DNA of 64,000 bases, from assembly GCA_002699085.1 (NCBI GenBank), contig PAAR01000027.1, positions 1 to 64,000 on the forward strand, written 5' to 3'. Every line of letters starts with the position of its first letter. Positions within the stretch are counted from its first letter, which is position 1. This document shows positions 8,742-20,061 of this stretch, piece by piece. The DNA is from Micavibrio sp. (lineage in GTDB: Bacteria; Pseudomonadota; Alphaproteobacteria; Micavibrionales; UBA9664). The position numbers were made by a program, and so were the translations under genes. The notes beneath the pieces were generated by a model, which saw only the letters and a list, made by a program, of their open reading frames with translations, did not search any database and was not told the origin of the DNA.

Positions 8742-11351
8742 CTAAACAGCGAGCTTCTCTGATTTTTGGCTAGCTTGCTTAACGTCAAATGTAAGCTCGT
8801 CTTTTTTTACATCTATAGCAACAACAGAACCGTCCAGAATATCTCCTTTAAGAATCATCTCGGAAAGTTTATTCTGCAACTCTTTTTGCATCACACGCTT
8901 AAGCGGTCGTGCGCCATACATAGGATCATAACCTCGATCACCCAAAAGCTCTTTTGCCGCATCACTAAGCGACAAACTAACATGGCGGTCTTGTAATAAT
9001 TTTTCCAAACGCTTGAGCTGTATCTCAACAATCGCTGTCATATGATCCCTTGCTAAACGACGGAACAACAAAATTTCATCGATACGATTAATAAACTCAG
9101 GTCTGAATTGCGCTCTTACACGCTCCATCACTTGATCCCTAACGAGTTCAACATCTGCGCCAGCAGCTTGCTCTGCCAAGATATCTGCCCCAATATTCGA
9201 GGTCATAATCATCAATGTATTTGTGAAATCTACCAAACGACCTTGGCCATCGGTTAAGCGCCCATCATCAAGCACTTGCAACAACACGTTAAACACATCT
9301 GGATGCGCTTTTTCAATCTCATCAAACAATATCACTTGGTATGGTTTACGGCGAACAGCTTCTGTCAGAGCACCACCTTCTTCATAACCAACATATCCCG
9401 GAGGCGCACCGATAAGACGAGCGACAGAATGCTTCTCCATATATTCAGACATATCTATACGGATCATCGCCCCATCATCGTCAAATAAAAACTCCGCTAA
9501 AGCCTTCGTTAGCTCCGTCTTACCCACACCAGTCGGGCCTAAGAAAATGAATGAACCTATAGGACGATTAGGGTCTTGAAGCCCTGCCCTAGCACGGCGA
9601 ACCGCCTGCGCTACAGCGGCGATTGCTTGGTCTTGTCCCACAACACGTTTTTCCAGTGACTGCTCAAGCGTAAGAAGTTTCTCACGTTCACCTTCCATCA
9701 TTTTTGACACAGGAATACCTGTCCAACGACTAATGACCTCTGCAATATCTTCTTCAGTAACAGTCTCATTGATAACTGTGCTATCTGGTGCTTCAGAAGC
9801 CGCCGCAAGTGCTTTTTCCAGTTGCGGTATCTTCGCATAAGTCAGCTCACCAGCCTTTGTCCAATCGCCTTCACGTTCTGCACGTTCTAATTCTTGTCGA
9901 GCCTTATCTAGCTCTTCCGTCAATTTTTGTGCAGAACCAAGTTTTTCTTTTTCTGCTTTCCATTGATCTGTCAGCGCATCTGATTGCTCTTCCAATTCAG
10001 CAATTTCTGTCTCAAGTTTCTCCAAACGGTTTTTAGACGCCTTATCTTCTTCTTTACGCAACGCTTCACGCTCGATGCGTAACTGCATCAGACGGCGATC
10101 TATCTCATCCAGTGCTTCTGGCTTACTATCCACCTGCATCCGCAACCGTGACGAAGCCTCATCAACCAAATCAATCGCCTTATCTGGCAAAAAGCGGTTA
10201 GTAATATAGCGATGCGACAAATTAGCCGCTGCAACGAGCGCATTATCACTGATCCGCACCCCGTGATGTACTTCATATTTTTCTTTAATACCGCGCAAAA
10301 TTGAGATCGTATCCGCCACCGTAGGCTCATCCACCATCACTGGCTGAAAACGGCGTGCAAGTGCTGCATCTTTTTCAATATATTTACGATATTCATCCAG
10401 CGTTGTTGCGCCAACCATGCGCAATTCACCACGTGCCAAAGCAGGTTTAAGCATATTCCCAGCATCCATTGAGCCTTCGCCTTTACCAGCCCCTACAAGC
10501 GTGTGCAACTCGTCAAGAAATAAGACAAATTCACCATCAGAGGCTTTAATTTCATCTAAAACAGCTTTTAAACGCTCTTCAAATTCACCACGAAATTTTG
10601 CGCCAGCGATCAACGCACCAAGATCAAGTGCTAAAAGCGTTTTATCTTTTAAGCTTTCTGGCACATCACCATTGATAATACGTAGTGCCAAACCTTCAGC
10701 AATCGCTGTTTTACCGACACCTGGCTCACCAATCAGCACAGGATTATTTTTTGTACGGCGAGATAATACCTGCACCGTGCGGCGAATTTCTTCGTCACGG
10801 CCAATTATTGGGTCTAATTTCCCATCACGTGCGGCCGCAGTTAAATCATGGGCATATTTTTTTAACGCTTCATAGCGATCTTCGGCATTAGCAGAATCAA
10901 TCGTACGGCCTTTACGCATCGTCTCAATCGCTTTATTCAGTGCCTTATCCGTCAAACCACAATCATCAATGATTTCAGAAACATGTGCAGCCTTAGCCAG
11001 CATCATCGCTTGCAATATGCGCTCACCTGAGACAAAGGCATCGCCAGATTTTTGCGCCAAAGATAACGCTTCATCAAATATTTTACTTAGATCAGTTGAG
11101 AGTCTTAACTGTCCTGCCCCGCTTCCTGTGACAGATGGCAGTTTTGACAAAGCATAATCAACATCAGCATGAAGCCTTGAGATATCACCTTTAGCATCTT
11201 GGATAAGGCTCGGTATATGCCCTTCCGTATCATCTATCATCACCTTGAGCAGATGTTCAGGCTCCAAAGATTGATTATTACGACGTCCAGCCAGCGTTTG
11301 CGCTTGTTGGATATAACTACGTGACTTTTCAGTAAATTTATCAAATTCCAT
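8742..11351 (-). CDS. clpB: ATP-dependent disaggregase ClpB
   Basis: The 869-residue protein has typical ClpB length. It has an N-terminal Clp repeat domain, a first AAA module with GEPGVGKTA near residue 204, a long middle coiled coil around residues 400-530, and a second AAA module with GPTGVGKTE near 603, then sensor-2 and the C-terminal D2-small domain. ClpB works with DnaK/DnaJ/GrpE to pull apart aggregated proteins after heat stress. The coiled-coil middle domain and the absence of a ClpP-binding tripeptide separate it from ClpA/ClpC. It sits downstream of the DUF4167 gene, an arrangement common in alphaproteobacteria. Confidence 0.97.
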   Translation of the reverse strand: MEFDKFTEKSRSYIQQAQTLAGRRNNQSLEPEHLLKVMIDDTEGHIPSLIQDAKGDISRLHADVDYALSKLPSVTGSGAGQLRLSTDLSKIFDEALSLAQKSGDAFVSGERILQAMMLAKAAHVSEIIDDCGLTDKALNKAIETMRKGRTIDSANAEDRYEALKKYAHDLTAAARDGKLDPIIGRDEEIRRTVQVLSRRTKNNPVLIGEPGVGKTAIAEGLALRIINGDVPESLKDKTLLALDLGALIAGAKFRGEFEERLKAVLDEIKASDGEFVLFLDELHTLVGAGKGEGSMDAGNMLKPALARGELRMVGATTLDEYRKYIEKDAALARRFQPVMVDEPTVADTISILRGIKEKYEVHHGVRISDNALVAAANLSHRYITNRFLPDKAIDLVDEASSRLRMQVDSKPEALDEIDRRLMQLRIEREALRKEEDKASKNRLEKLETEIAELEEQSDALTDQWKAEKEKLGSAQKLTEELDKARQELERAEREGDWTKAGELTYAKIPQLEKALAAASEAPDSTVINETVTEEDIAEVISRWTGIPVSKMMEGEREKLLTLEQSLEKRVVGQDQAIAAVAQAVRRARAGLQDPNRPIGSFIFLGPTGVGKTELTKALAEFLFDDDGAMIRIDMSEYMEKHSVARLIGAPPGYVGYEEGGALTEAVRRKPYQVILFDEIEKAHPDVFNVLLQVLDDGRLTDGQGRLVDFTNTLMIMTSNIGADILAEQAAGADVELVRDQVMERVRAQFRPEFINRIDEILLFRRLARDHMTAIVEIQLKRLEKLLQDRHVSLSLSDAAKELLGDRGYDPMYGARPLKRVMQKELQNKLSEMILKGDILDGSVVAIDVKKDELTFDVKQASQKSEKLAV

Positions 11352-11415
11352 ACCCTTAAATATAAGAGCATAAAGGTTAATTTTCTAGTAAATAAAGAAA
11401 GCTTTTTTAGTTTAT

Positions 11416-11802
11416 TTAAGCGCTTTGCAACTCTTGTGTTTCTGCAGCATCCTCAGATGCAGAATTCGCAGGCTTCAAAATTGTTTCAGGCAGAGCCAAA
11501 TCTTCTTCACGGCTTTGCTTATAACGCTCTTCTGACTCAACAAAGCTATTCAGTAAACGCTGATAATGTTCGGCATGTTGATAATAATTTTCAGCCAAAA
11601 CACTGTTATCTGATGTCAGTGCATCTTTCGCCAAAGCCATATATTTATCAGCAACTTGCTGAGCTGTACCCCGTATGCGTACATCTGGGCCATTACTGTC
11701 AAATACCTGTGATTTGTTATTACCCTGAGATCTATTGCTCGATTGATTGCGGTTTTTGCCACCACGTGATCTTCTCGCATTATTGTTGTTCGTGTGTCTC
11801 AT
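11416..11802 (-). CDS. DUF4167 domain protein
   Basis: The 128-residue protein has an Asn/Arg/Ser-rich N-terminus (residues 1-40). It is followed by the DUF4167 signature, RIRGTAQQVADKYMALAKDA then ENYYQHAEHYQRLL. The family is almost restricted to alphaproteobacteria and is typically encoded beside prmC, prfA and clpB, as here. The basic disordered start suggests RNA or ribosome contact, but its function is not established. An acidic tail follows the domain. Confidence 0.9.
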   Translation of the reverse strand: MRHTNNNNARRSRGGKNRNQSSNRSQGNNKSQVFDSNGPDVRIRGTAQQVADKYMALAKDALTSDNSVLAENYYQHAEHYQRLLNSFVESEERYKQSREEDLALPETILKPANSASEDAAETQELQSA

Positions 11803-12005
11803 ATTTATCCCTTAAATTCTTTCATCCCAAAATGTTATACACATTTTATCAACAGTTTTACTCACATACATCATTGTACTCTGTAACATTTTAAAAATGC
11901 AAAAAACGGCTCACTTTTGTCGCTTTTATACACAAGATGTTTCAGAGACAGCGCTTATGTGTTCAAACTGTAAACTGCGTTGCAAAAGGATCACAAGATG
12001 TTTTT

Positions 12006-12869
12006 TTATTTTTTCCCTGTGGATATTGCAACAATTCTGTCATGTCCTGCTAAATCCTGAAACACCTTACGCACCACGACTCTGCTGATGCTGGCGATTC
12101 TCTCTATATCTGCACGCTGGTTCCACCCTATTTCAAAAAAACCCATACCCTGTGGACGAATCAGTGTTTCAAGCAGTGGGAAAATATTTTTATATGGATT
12201 TAATCCATCATCACCGCCATCAAGAGCCAAAATAGGGTCATGATTCTTCACTTCTTTCTGCAGTTTCTCAATATCTGCCGATGGGATATAAGGTGGATTC
12301 GACACAACAAGATCAAAAGATTCGTCGATAGAATCCGAAAAATCTCCCAAAACGAATCTCGCGCGGTCATCAACATGGTGCTTTAGGGCATTATCTGCAG
12401 CAATTTTTAACGCTTCTGGCGATATATCAACACCCACAGCTGTGGCTTCTGGCAATTCTTTTAATAACGTTACCAAAATACAGCCAGACCCAGTCCCTAA
12501 ATCAAGAATCGACCAATCTTTTTTATCAGGATATTGCTGCACAAAACCTAAAACAGCCTCGATCATAGTTTCTGTATCTGGACGAGGATCAAGCACATCT
12601 TCATTAACCTTAAACACACGCCCATAAAATTCTTTTTGACCGACAATTTTTGAAATAGGCAGCCCAGCAATACGCTTTTCAAGCAAATGGTCAAACAACA
12701 CTGATTCAGCAGGCAATAATAAACGCTGCGGCTGTGCAATTATTTCTTCTGGAGATAATTGTAGAGCGAACTGCAAAAGCAGCCGCACATCTAATGCTGC
12801 CGTTTCTATGCCTTCTTGAGTCAATATACGCCGCCCTTTTTGCGCTATATCGCTAAGTGTATCAGCCAT
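12006..12869 (-). CDS. prmC: Release factor glutamine methyltransferase PrmC
   Basis: The 287-residue protein has an N-terminal helical domain (residues 1-80). The SAM-binding methyltransferase domain has [14 protein letters not shown] near residue 122 and the N5-glutamine methyltransferase signature VVSNPPYIP near 187. PrmC methylates the Gln of the GGQ motif in RF1/RF2 and so increases termination efficiency. Its start overlaps the prfA stop region by 8 bp, so it is translated from the same message as its substrate RF1. About 200 bases without a convincing gene separate it from the DUF4167 gene. Confidence 0.96.
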   Translation of the reverse strand: MADTLSDIAQKGRRILTQEGIETAALDVRLLLQFALQLSPEEIIAQPQRLLLPAESVLFDHLLEKRIAGLPISKIVGQKEFYGRVFKVNEDVLDPRPDTETMIEAVLGFVQQYPDKKDWSILDLGTGSGCILVTLLKELPEATAVGVDISPEALKIAADNALKHHVDDRARFVLGDFSDSIDESFDLVVSNPPYIPSADIEKLQKEVKNHDPILALDGGDDGLNPYKNIFPLLETLIRPQGMGFFEIGWNQRADIERIASISRVVVRKVFQDLAGHDRIVAISTGKK

Positions 12870-13926
12870 TAAACTCTGCCAGCTTATTTGCCTGATCTTC
12901 CGCAGTCAGTGCATCAATAATTTCATCAAGGCTCTCACCAGATAAAATACGATCAAGCTTTTGCAACGTTAAGTTAATACGGTGATCCGTCACACGACCT
13001 TGCGGGAAATTATAGGTTCTAATACGATCTGAACGATCCCCTGTCCCAACAAGTGATTTACGATCCGCTGAACGTTCATCATGCAGTCTTTGACGCTCTG
13101 CCTCATACAGACGTGATTTAAGAATTTGCAAAGCCTTTGCCTTATTCTTGTGCTGAGATTTACCATCCTGTATCGCCACGGATACACCTGTAGGAATATG
13201 CGTCACACGCACCGCTGATTCTGTTTTATTAACATGCTGTCCCCCAGCGCCACTGGCACGATACACATCGATACGCAAATCATCATCACGCATTTCAAAA
13301 TCAACATCTTCAGCCTCAGGTAATATCGCAACAGTGGCCGCCGACGTATGGATACGTCCACCACTTTCAGTTTCAGGCACACGTTGTACACGATGTGCGC
13401 CTGATTCAAATTTTAATTTGGCGTAAACACCCACGCCATTAATCTCTGCGATAATCTCTTTATAGCCACCAATATCATTCTCAGCCATTTCAACAACTTC
13501 TAAGCGCCACCCATTATTCGACGCATAGTTTTTATACATAGAGAACAAATCCGCCGCAAAAAGGGCAGCTTCATCACCCCCTGTTCCAGCGCGGATTTCT
13601 AATATGGCTGATTTATCATCTGCGGAATCTTTTGGGATCAACGCTAATTGAATTTCTTTTTCTAACTCTGGCAGCTCTGCTTTGATACGATACAGATCAT
13701 CTTCCGCCATGGCCTTCATTTCTGGATCGTTAAGCATTTCCTCAAGATCAACCTGCTCGCTCAACGCTTTTTCATAAGCATTGATAACTTTCATCACTGG
13801 CTCAAGATCCGCATATTCTTTAGAATATTTTACAAATTCATCGCCTTTAAGGTTACCGCCGCTCATTAAAACAGATAGCTCCTCAAAACGTGATTTAATT
13901 GGCGATAGTTTTTCTACTAATGACAT
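12862..13926 (-). CDS. prfA: Peptide chain release factor 1
   Basis: The 354-residue protein has normal RF1 length. The catalytic GGQ is in [17 protein letters not shown] near residue 227. The anticodon-like tripeptide region and the RF1-type N-terminal helices are present. RF1 releases peptides at UAA and UAG. In many alphaproteobacteria hisS precedes prfA; here hisS is at 32743 and a YgjV-like gene on the opposite strand occupies the space. prmC follows with overlap. Confidence 0.97.
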   Translation of the reverse strand: MSLVEKLSPIKSRFEELSVLMSGGNLKGDEFVKYSKEYADLEPVMKVINAYEKALSEQVDLEEMLNDPEMKAMAEDDLYRIKAELPELEKEIQLALIPKDSADDKSAILEIRAGTGGDEAALFAADLFSMYKNYASNNGWRLEVVEMAENDIGGYKEIIAEINGVGVYAKLKFESGAHRVQRVPETESGGRIHTSAATVAILPEAEDVDFEMRDDDLRIDVYRASGAGGQHVNKTESAVRVTHIPTGVSVAIQDGKSQHKNKAKALQILKSRLYEAERQRLHDERSADRKSLVGTGDRSDRIRTYNFPQGRVTDHRINLTLQKLDRILSGESLDEIIDALTAEDQANKLAEFNG

Positions 13927-13993
13927 TATTATCCTCTATTTACCTAAGATTAAGACATTCTAGGCATAATAAGAGCAAGAGCAAGAGGGTTTG

Positions 13994-14542
13994 ATGAGCT
14001 TATTTATTTTAGCACAGCTAGTTGGGACAATAGGGTTATTGATTAACCTATATAGCTTTCAGAAAAAAACATCTAATGAAATGATCCGTCTCCATGTGCT
14101 TTCAAATGCAACTGGTATAGCCCATTATTTACTATTAGCCCAATCAACGGGTGTTGCCTTTTGTATCCTCGTTATGGCTCGTAACATTCTTAGCCTTAAG
14201 CTACCACATTATTTTACAAAGATTATCGTTGCTCTCAGCATTATAATAACTTGGGTGATCGTATACATGACCTATAAGAATATCGGCGATATTTTTGGTG
14301 GTATTTGTCTTACCTTTGCATCGACAGCTCTTTTATACAGAGACACCCCGCTCTTATTTAGAAGCAATCATATCATCGCTGGATTTTGCTGGTTTATATT
14401 TTCCATTACAAGCCTATCAATCCCAGGGGCGATTAACTCATTGTTGAACATTAGCTCAAACATTATTGGTGCTATACGCAAAGAAGAGTTTTTTGAACCT
14501 CTAAGACTAAGGTTAAATGCAGTACGCTTATCGTTTAAGTGA
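13994..14542 (+). CDS. YgjV-family inner membrane protein
   Basis: The 182-residue protein is very hydrophobic, with about six predicted membrane segments. The spacing and motifs, such as LINLYSFQKKTSNEM near the start, resemble the YgjV family (Imp-YgjV). The family is conserved but without a defined role. ATG 13994 is preferred over TTG 13991 because AGAGGGT at 13984-13990 sits better for it. It lies alone on the plus strand between two minus-strand blocks. Its end overlaps the end of the small membrane gene on the other strand by 15 bp. Confidence 0.8.
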   Translation: MSLFILAQLVGTIGLLINLYSFQKKTSNEMIRLHVLSNATGIAHYLLLAQSTGVAFCILVMARNILSLKLPHYFTKIIVALSIIITWVIVYMTYKNIGDIFGGICLTFASTALLYRDTPLLFRSNHIIAGFCWFIFSITSLSIPGAINSLLNISSNIIGAIRKEEFFEPLRLRLNAVRLSFK

Positions 14543-14716
14543 TTGTGGCTCACTAGCCTCTGACAAAGACTGTTGCGCAAAACATTTAGACCAAGTTGGG
14601 CTTAGAATAAGCATTGCGGCTAAAAATACACCGCCAATACATAGCATTGTATTATTTTCTACAAAAGTTGCTAACTTATTATCAGCGGCACCCTCATAAT
14701 CATCTTGAATAGACAT
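14528..14716 (-). CDS. Small single-pass membrane protein
   Basis: The 62-residue protein has an acidic start (MSIQDDYEGAADNK), one hydrophobic segment (residues 24-41, MLCIGGVFLAAMLILSP) and a polar tail. No family is recognised. It lies 39 bases downstream of the methyltransferase gene on the same strand, so it may be the last gene of the rodZ-like/ispG operon. It overlaps the end of the convergent YgjV-like gene. Confidence 0.5.
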   Translation of the reverse strand: MSIQDDYEGAADNKLATFVENNTMLCIGGVFLAAMLILSPTWSKCFAQQSLSEASEPQSLKR

Positions 14717-14755
14717 ATTCTTATTTTTAGCAGCTTAAAGAGATATGTAAAGACT

Positions 14756-15322
14756 TTATTGTTTTTTATACACATATAACCACCCTTGATGCGGGTATTT
14801 CGTCTCTATTGTTACCTTCTCTAACAATACCCACGGCGCTTCTAATTTATAAGAATTGCTAAACACTAAAGCACCTTGCTGCAACTCGTCTGCGAGCTTT
14901 ACACTAATAGCAGACATAAATTTTTTACCCATGTATATAGTTACTGCATCTGTATCGCCCATATCATAGGCCATTGCATTTCCCCGAATAAAACGAACAT
15001 TCTGTATCCCTCTTAGCCACGCAATAAGACGCGCACTCCAACACGCTATGCGGTCTATTTCGATCCCAACCACCTGTGCTTGCGGATACGCCTTGGCCAA
15101 AGCCATCGCCATAAAGCCAAACCCAGCACCCATATCAACAATTTGGTAAGGAGAACTGGTTTCATGCTTTTTTATGTCTTGTTGAAGGCGTTTAATAATC
15201 TCATCACGGATTATCGGAGCTGTCCTGTAATGCGGTACACCCTTACAAAAAATTTCTATATACGGAATATACAAGAAGACACTCACACCAAGCCAAAATA
15301 AAATTGTGTTTAGTATCTCCAT
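14756..15322 (-). CDS. Membrane-anchored class I SAM methyltransferase
   Basis: The 188-residue protein begins with a hydrophobic helix (residues 4-25). It is followed by a Rossmann methyltransferase core: VDMGAGFGFMAMALAKAYP near residue 63 (motif I), VVGIEID (acidic loop), and a GNAMAYDMGDTDAVTIYM segment. The substrate is unknown. The DAVTIYMGKKF region resembles lysine methyltransferase-like bacterial enzymes of the FAM173 type, but that is a weak resemblance. Only three bases separate it from ispG, so it belongs to the same transcription unit. Confidence 0.75.
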   Translation of the reverse strand: MEILNTILFWLGVSVFLYIPYIEIFCKGVPHYRTAPIIRDEIIKRLQQDIKKHETSSPYQIVDMGAGFGFMAMALAKAYPQAQVVGIEIDRIACWSARLIAWLRGIQNVRFIRGNAMAYDMGDTDAVTIYMGKKFMSAISVKLADELQQGALVFSNSYKLEAPWVLLEKVTIETKYPHQGWLYVYKKQ

Positions 15323-15325
15323 GTT

Positions 15326-16477
15326 TTAAGCAGCCTTTTGTTCTAGCTTATGAAGCTCTGCCGCTTTTTCTTCAACCATTTGAACAATATGTTCAATCAG
15401 GTCTTCGTCATTTTCAGACACACGATGCGCTGTCTTGCCGTTAAGATACATTTGATGCGTGCCTTTACCGCCACCTGTCAGACCTATATCGGTCATAAGT
15501 GCTTCTCCAGGGCCATTCACCACACAGCCAATGATAGATAATGTCAGCGGTGTTGTAATATGCGCTAAACGATCTTCTAAAATCGCCACAGTCTTAATCA
15601 CATCAAATTGTTGACGCGCACATGACGGGCAAGAAATAACATTAACTCCTCTGTGTCTAAGACCGAGAGACTTCAGCATATCAAAGCCCACTTTTACTTC
15701 CTCTACAGGATCAGCAGAGAGTGACACACGAATTGTATCCCCTATCCCTGCCCATAATAACGAGCCCATACCAATTGACGACTTTACAGTCCCAGTGCGC
15801 AGCCCCCCTGCCTCGGTGATGCCTAAATGTAATGGATAATCACAGACCTCTGCTAATTGTTGATACGCTGCACACGCCATAAAGACATCTGATGCTTTAC
15901 AAGAAATTTTGAAATTAAAGAAATCATGGTCTTCTAAGATTTGAATATGGCGCAAAGCTGATTGTACCATCGCTTCTGGGCAAGGCTCGCCGAACTGTTC
16001 TAATAAATCTTTTTCTAATGAACCAGCATTTACGCCTATACGGATCGAGCAATTATGGTCACGTGCGGCCTGAATGACTTCTTTAACACGTGCGGCTGAT
16101 CCAATATTACCCGGATTAATACGCAAACATGCTGCACCATTTTGAGCGGCCTCTATACCACGCTTATAATGAAAATGAATATCGGCGACAATCGGTACAG
16201 ATACTTCTGGAACAATATGTTTCAGTGCGGCGCTAGATTCTTCATCAGGGCAAGAAACCCGAACAATATCAGCACCAGCCTTCTCCATTGCATGAATTTG
16301 CGCTATCGTTGCTTTGATATCGGTGGTTGGGGTATTGGTCATAGATTGCACGGTAATCGGTGCATCACCGCCTACAGGCACATTCCCCACCATAATCTGA
16401 CGAGACTTACGACGCTGTATCATGCGCCACGGTCTGATATGTGTATGATCTTGTGCGTTTGCCATGTTAATACACAT
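15326..16477 (-). CDS. ispG: (E)-4-hydroxy-3-methylbut-2-enyl-diphosphate synthase
   Basis: The 383-residue protein contains the IspG TIM barrel ([20 protein letters not shown] near residue 28) and the 4Fe-4S domain with [11 protein letters not shown] near 285 and [10 protein letters not shown] near 320. IspG converts MEcPP to HMBPP in the MEP isoprenoid pathway. Two in-frame ATGs (16477 and 16465) are possible and neither has a clear Shine-Dalgarno. Both lie inside a 7-bp perfect hairpin at 16461-16480. The gene follows a rodZ-like gene by nine bases and precedes the methyltransferase gene. Confidence 0.96.
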   Translation of the reverse strand: MCINMANAQDHTHIRPWRMIQRRKSRQIMVGNVPVGGDAPITVQSMTNTPTTDIKATIAQIHAMEKAGADIVRVSCPDEESSAALKHIVPEVSVPIVADIHFHYKRGIEAAQNGAACLRINPGNIGSAARVKEVIQAARDHNCSIRIGVNAGSLEKDLLEQFGEPCPEAMVQSALRHIQILEDHDFFNFKISCKASDVFMACAAYQQLAEVCDYPLHLGITEAGGLRTGTVKSSIGMGSLLWAGIGDTIRVSLSADPVEEVKVGFDMLKSLGLRHRGVNVISCPSCARQQFDVIKTVAILEDRLAHITTPLTLSIIGCVVNGPGEALMTDIGLTGGGKGTHQMYLNGKTAHRVSENDEDLIEHIVQMVEEKAAELHKLEQKAA

Positions 16478-16486
16478 GGCGTTTTT

Positions 16487-17299
16487 TTAGTCTTTTTGCA
16501 AGGTTTTTAGCGTATCAAAGCTTAAATCGACGTTTTTTCTAACCTCACCGAGCTCTCCGCCCATATCTATCTTTTGTCCACCGAGATAAATTTCCAGCGC
16601 ACCCATATTACCTGTATTCATAACGGCCTTCACATTATCGGGGATTGTAACCACATCACCCGCTTTCATAAGCTTTGCCGCAATACTATTACCTTCTGCG
16701 TCTCTAACGCTAACCCAGCTTTCACTTACGGCTCGAATTTCAATCGATTTTGCGGCTGCTGCTTCTTTAATTTTTCGTTTCTTCGTTTCTTTCTTTTCGG
16801 TTTTAACCTCAGCCTGGTCTAAAACAACATCCTCTACTTGTTTCGGCACTTCTGGAATAGGCTGATCGGACATATCCTTTGGACTGCCTATCCATGACCA
16901 CAGCATAAACACCGCCAAACAAAAAACGGCTGATATGGCCAGTAACTTTTTACTCGGCAATTGCCCATCATCCATCGGTGTCGGCATCGCATAATCTACT
17001 TTTTTATCATGGCCAACTTTTTGATTTTTAAAAAGATAGACGAGCTTATCGCCATTAATACCCAAAAACTCAGCATAACTACGCACAAACCCGATTGCAT
17101 AGACACGCCCTGGCAATGTTGAAATATCATCTTTCTCAAGTGCCTCAAGATAGGCACTACGGATTTTTAATAACTCAGCGACCTGCTCTACAGTATAGCC
17201 TTGGTGTTGACGGGTGCGCCATAATATCTCCCCCACTGACATGCCATCATAGGCATCCAATGTTTGCTTTTCATGCTCATCGAAAACGACATCACCCAT
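16487..17299 (-). CDS. RodZ-like HTH and DUF4115 membrane protein
   Basis: The 270-residue protein has an N-terminal helix-turn-helix of the HTH_25 type (residues 17-80, with GYTVEQVAELLKIRSAYLEA), one membrane helix (residues 126-147), a Lys/Glu-rich linker and a periplasmic DUF4115 domain (residues 180-255). This architecture is that of RodZ, the MreB anchor that supports rod shape. In alphaproteobacteria such genes commonly sit directly upstream of ispG, as here. It is divergent from ubiG. Confidence 0.88.
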   Translation of the reverse strand: MGDVVFDEHEKQTLDAYDGMSVGEILWRTRQHQGYTVEQVAELLKIRSAYLEALEKDDISTLPGRVYAIGFVRSYAEFLGINGDKLVYLFKNQKVGHDKKVDYAMPTPMDDGQLPSKKLLAISAVFCLAVFMLWSWIGSPKDMSDQPIPEVPKQVEDVVLDQAEVKTEKKETKKRKIKEAAAAKSIEIRAVSESWVSVRDAEGNSIAAKLMKAGDVVTIPDNVKAVMNTGNMGALEIYLGGQKIDMGGELGEVRKNVDLSFDTLKTLQKD

Positions 17300-17350
17300 C
17301 TTCTTGTTTTCGCCCCTTTACAAAACTCTATATTACGTCATCTTATAGGC

Positions 17351-18085
17351 ATGACTACAGTTGATAAAGTAGAAATTGAAAACTTTGAACGTGTTGCCGA
17401 TGATTGGTGGAACGAAACAGGTGCTTTTAAGCCCTTGCACAAACTCGGCCCTACACGTATTAAATATCTACGCAGCCAGTTAGATCCTCATTTTTCATGC
17501 GATCTCAACAACATTAAACCCTATTCCAAACTTAGTATCTTAGATATTGGTTGCGGCGGTGGTCTTGTCTGTGAGCCCTTGGCACGACTTGGCGCAAAAA
17601 TGACTGGTGTTGATGCCTCCACCAAAAATATAGAAAAAGCAATCACACACGCTGCTGAATCTAACCTTGATATTGAATATCTTCCTGTTACAGCAGAAAG
17701 TCTTGTAGAGAAGAAAAAGCAATATGATGCAGTCCTTGCATTAGAGGTTATTGAGCATGTTGCAGATGTTGCACTATTTGTTGAGACCTGCACAAAGCTC
17801 GTTAAACCGAATGGATTAATCATTTTTTCAACGCTTAACCGCACCCCAAAATCATTTGCCCTGGGCATTGTTGCGGCAGAATATATTCTGCGCTGGGTGC
17901 CAGCCGGCACACATGATTGGAAGAAGTTTCTACGCCCTTCTGAGATTGCTGCACAGCTACGCCGTCATCAATATATACCTTCCGACATTACGGGTATGAC
18001 CTACAACCCTATAAACGATAAATTTTCTTTGTCGAAAGATGATCTGGCCGTTAATTACTTCCTTACCGCAGTGCGACAGAAGTAA
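17351..18085 (+). CDS. ubiG: Ubiquinone biosynthesis O-methyltransferase UbiG
   Basis: The 244-residue protein shows the SAM motif ILDIGCGGGLVCEPLARLG near residue 63 and the UbiG hallmark FERVADDWWNE at the start. UbiG performs both O-methylations in ubiquinone synthesis. The start at 17351 is chosen because the longer frame from 17264 would overlap the divergent rodZ-like start and adds residues foreign to the family. The HIG1 protein and ETF genes that follow all serve the respiratory chain. Confidence 0.95.
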   Translation: MTTVDKVEIENFERVADDWWNETGAFKPLHKLGPTRIKYLRSQLDPHFSCDLNNIKPYSKLSILDIGCGGGLVCEPLARLGAKMTGVDASTKNIEKAITHAAESNLDIEYLPVTAESLVEKKKQYDAVLALEVIEHVADVALFVETCTKLVKPNGLIIFSTLNRTPKSFALGIVAAEYILRWVPAGTHDWKKFLRPSEIAAQLRRHQYIPSDITGMTYNPINDKFSLSKDDLAVNYFLTAVRQK

Positions 18086-18134
18086 TACGCTTTTTTTAGG
18101 TGATTTTTAAAACAAATCATCTATCTTTGTAGCT

Positions 18135-18329
18135 ATGAGTAATATATTCACCATATTTATGGCGATCGCCATGCTGGCTTGTTTAGGAGCTTTAATTATC
18201 GGCCTATTAAGTTTTGCAAAAGGTGGAGAGTTTAACAAAAAACACGGCAATCGCCTGATGCGTTTACGTGTTCTATTTCAAGGTATAGCCTTAGCCATGT
18301 TTGCTTTAGCTATCATCACGCATTCTTAA
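18135..18329 (+). CDS. HIG1-domain twin transmembrane protein
   Basis: The 64-residue protein has two membrane helices (residues 6-26 and 45-62) joined by a polar loop with GGEFNKKHGNRLMRLRVLFQ, the HIG1 signature. Alphaproteobacterial HIG1 proteins are related to mitochondrial Rcf1/HIGD factors of cytochrome oxidase and are often found next to etfB. The exact bacterial role is not settled. It lies 21 bases upstream of etfB on the same strand. Confidence 0.85.
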   Translation: MSNIFTIFMAIAMLACLGALIIGLLSFAKGGEFNKKHGNRLMRLRVLFQGIALAMFALAIITHS

Positions 18330-18350
18330 AATATAGAGGGGACATAAAAA

Positions 18351-19115
18351 ATGAAGATACTGGTACCAGTAAAACGCTGCGTTGATTACAACGTCAAAAT
18401 TCGTGTAAAAGCCGATAAATCAGGTGTTGAACTCGCCAATGTTAAAATGAGCATGAACCCATTTGATGAAATCGCCGTTGAAGAAGCCGTAAAATTAAAA
18501 GAAGCAGGCAAAGCAACAGAGATTGTTGTTGTAACAATCGGCCCTGCTGCTGCCCAAGACATCTTGCGCACAGCCATGGCAGTCGGCGCAGACCGTGGCA
18601 TACTCGTACAGACAGATAAACCAACTGACCTTGGCGGCGTTGAGCCATTAGCGGTTGCCAAAGCACTTAAAGCCATCGTTGAGAAAGAAAGCCCTGATCT
18701 TGTTATCATGGGCAAACAATCCATTGATGATGACAGCAACCAAACAGGCCAGATGCTTTCTGCTCTTCTTGGTTGGTCACAAGCGACCTTTGCATCAAAA
18801 GTTGAATTAGGGTCTAACACAGCAGATGTAACAAGAGAGATTGACGGCGGTCTTCAAACACTGACGGTTAAGCTACCCGCCATCATCACCACGGACTTAC
18901 GTCTTAACGTACCACGTTACGCCGCATTGCCGAACATTATGAAAGCCAAGCAAAAGCCCCTTGATACAATCAGCGCCGATGATCTAGGTGTTTCTTTTGA
19001 ACCTCGCTTAAAAATCGTCTCTGTATCAGAGCCTGAAAAGCGTAGCGCCGGTATTAAAGTGCCTGACGTCGATACACTTATCGACAAGCTGAAAAACGAA
19101 GCAAAAGTACTGTAA
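18351..19115 (+). CDS. etfB: Electron transfer flavoprotein beta subunit
   Basis: The 254-residue protein fits EtfB. It begins [18 protein letters not shown], contains the signature VEEAVKLKE, and the AMP-binding region around [19 protein letters not shown] near residue 125. With EtfA it accepts electrons from acyl-CoA and other flavin dehydrogenases and passes them to ETF-ubiquinone oxidoreductase. GAGGGGAC lies upstream of ATG 18351. etfA follows after 14 bases. Confidence 0.97.
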   Translation: MKILVPVKRCVDYNVKIRVKADKSGVELANVKMSMNPFDEIAVEEAVKLKEAGKATEIVVVTIGPAAAQDILRTAMAVGADRGILVQTDKPTDLGGVEPLAVAKALKAIVEKESPDLVIMGKQSIDDDSNQTGQMLSALLGWSQATFASKVELGSNTADVTREIDGGLQTLTVKLPAIITTDLRLNVPRYAALPNIMKAKQKPLDTISADDLGVSFEPRLKIVSVSEPEKRSAGIKVPDVDTLIDKLKNEAKVL

Positions 19116-19129
19116 GGGAGATTAAAAAC

Positions 19130-20056
19130 ATGAGCATTTTAGTAATCGCAGAAATAGACGGACAAAAATTAGGTGCCGCAACATTAAACACAGTAGCCGC
19201 CGCCAAAGAATTGGGCGGTGACATTGATCTACTAGTTGCAGGAAAAGGCATTGCGGAAGCAGCCAATGCTGGCGCAAAGCTTGATGGTGTGAAAAAAGTT
19301 TTAAAGGCAGATGCTGCGCATTTAGATAATGGGTTAGCCGAGAATATGGCCCCACTTATTGTTGAATTGGCAGCCAATTATAATCATATCGTCATGCCTG
19401 CTACGACTTACGGCAAAAATATTGCCCCACGTGTTGCAGCGCTTATGGATACACAACAAATCTCTGACATCACCAAAGTGATTAATGACAAAACTTTTGA
19501 GCGTCCAGTTTATGCGGGTAATGCTCTAGCTGTTGTTGAAAGCAGTGATGATAAAAAAGTCATCACAGTCCGTGGTACAGCTTTTGACAAGGTTGCTGAA
19601 ACTGGCTCAGCCTCTATTGAAGATGTAACATCTGGTTCTGACACAGGTCTTTCTTCATTCAAATCAGCAGAACTCTCTAAATCAGAGCGTCCTGAACTAA
19701 CATCCGCTGAGATTGTTATCTCTGGTGGCCGTGGTATGGGCTCAGGTGAAAACTTCGCTTTGATTGAAAAACTAGCTGACAAATTAGGTGCTGCCATTGG
19801 CGCATCTCGAGCAGCGGTTGATGCTGGTTACGTCCCCAATGATTATCAAGTTGGTCAAACGGGTAAAATCGTTGCCCCTAATCTTTATATTGCTGTTGGT
19901 ATCTCAGGCGCAATTCAACATTTAGCAGGTATGAAAGACTCAAAAGTCATTGTGGCCATTAATAAGGACGAAGAAGCCCCTATCTTCCAAGTCGCTGATT
20001 ATGGTCTTGTCGCTGATCTTTTTGAAGTTTTGCCTGAACTTGAAAAGAAATTGTAA
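19130..20056 (+). CDS. etfA: Electron transfer flavoprotein alpha subunit
   Basis: The 308-residue protein has the N-terminal ETF domain. The C-terminal FAD-binding domain has [12 protein letters not shown] near residue 198, [20 protein letters not shown] near 223 and the [18 protein letters not shown] signature. EtfA holds the FAD of the EtfAB heterodimer. GGGAGATT upstream supports the ATG. A palindromic element lies directly after the stop and may end the transcript. Confidence 0.97.
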   Translation: MSILVIAEIDGQKLGAATLNTVAAAKELGGDIDLLVAGKGIAEAANAGAKLDGVKKVLKADAAHLDNGLAENMAPLIVELAANYNHIVMPATTYGKNIAPRVAALMDTQQISDITKVINDKTFERPVYAGNALAVVESSDDKKVITVRGTAFDKVAETGSASIEDVTSGSDTGLSSFKSAELSKSERPELTSAEIVISGGRGMGSGENFALIEKLADKLGAAIGASRAAVDAGYVPNDYQVGQTGKIVAPNLYIAVGISGAIQHLAGMKDSKVIVAINKDEEAPIFQVADYGLVADLFEVLPELEKKL

Positions 20057-20061
20057 AAACA

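Noticed and set aside
11897-12088. ORF between the DUF4167 gene and prmC
   Set aside because: Overlaps the prmC 3' end, no ribosome site, and a composition unlike protein.
17264-17350. Extended start of ubiG
   Set aside because: Would overlap the divergent rodZ-like start; family members start at the ATG used here.
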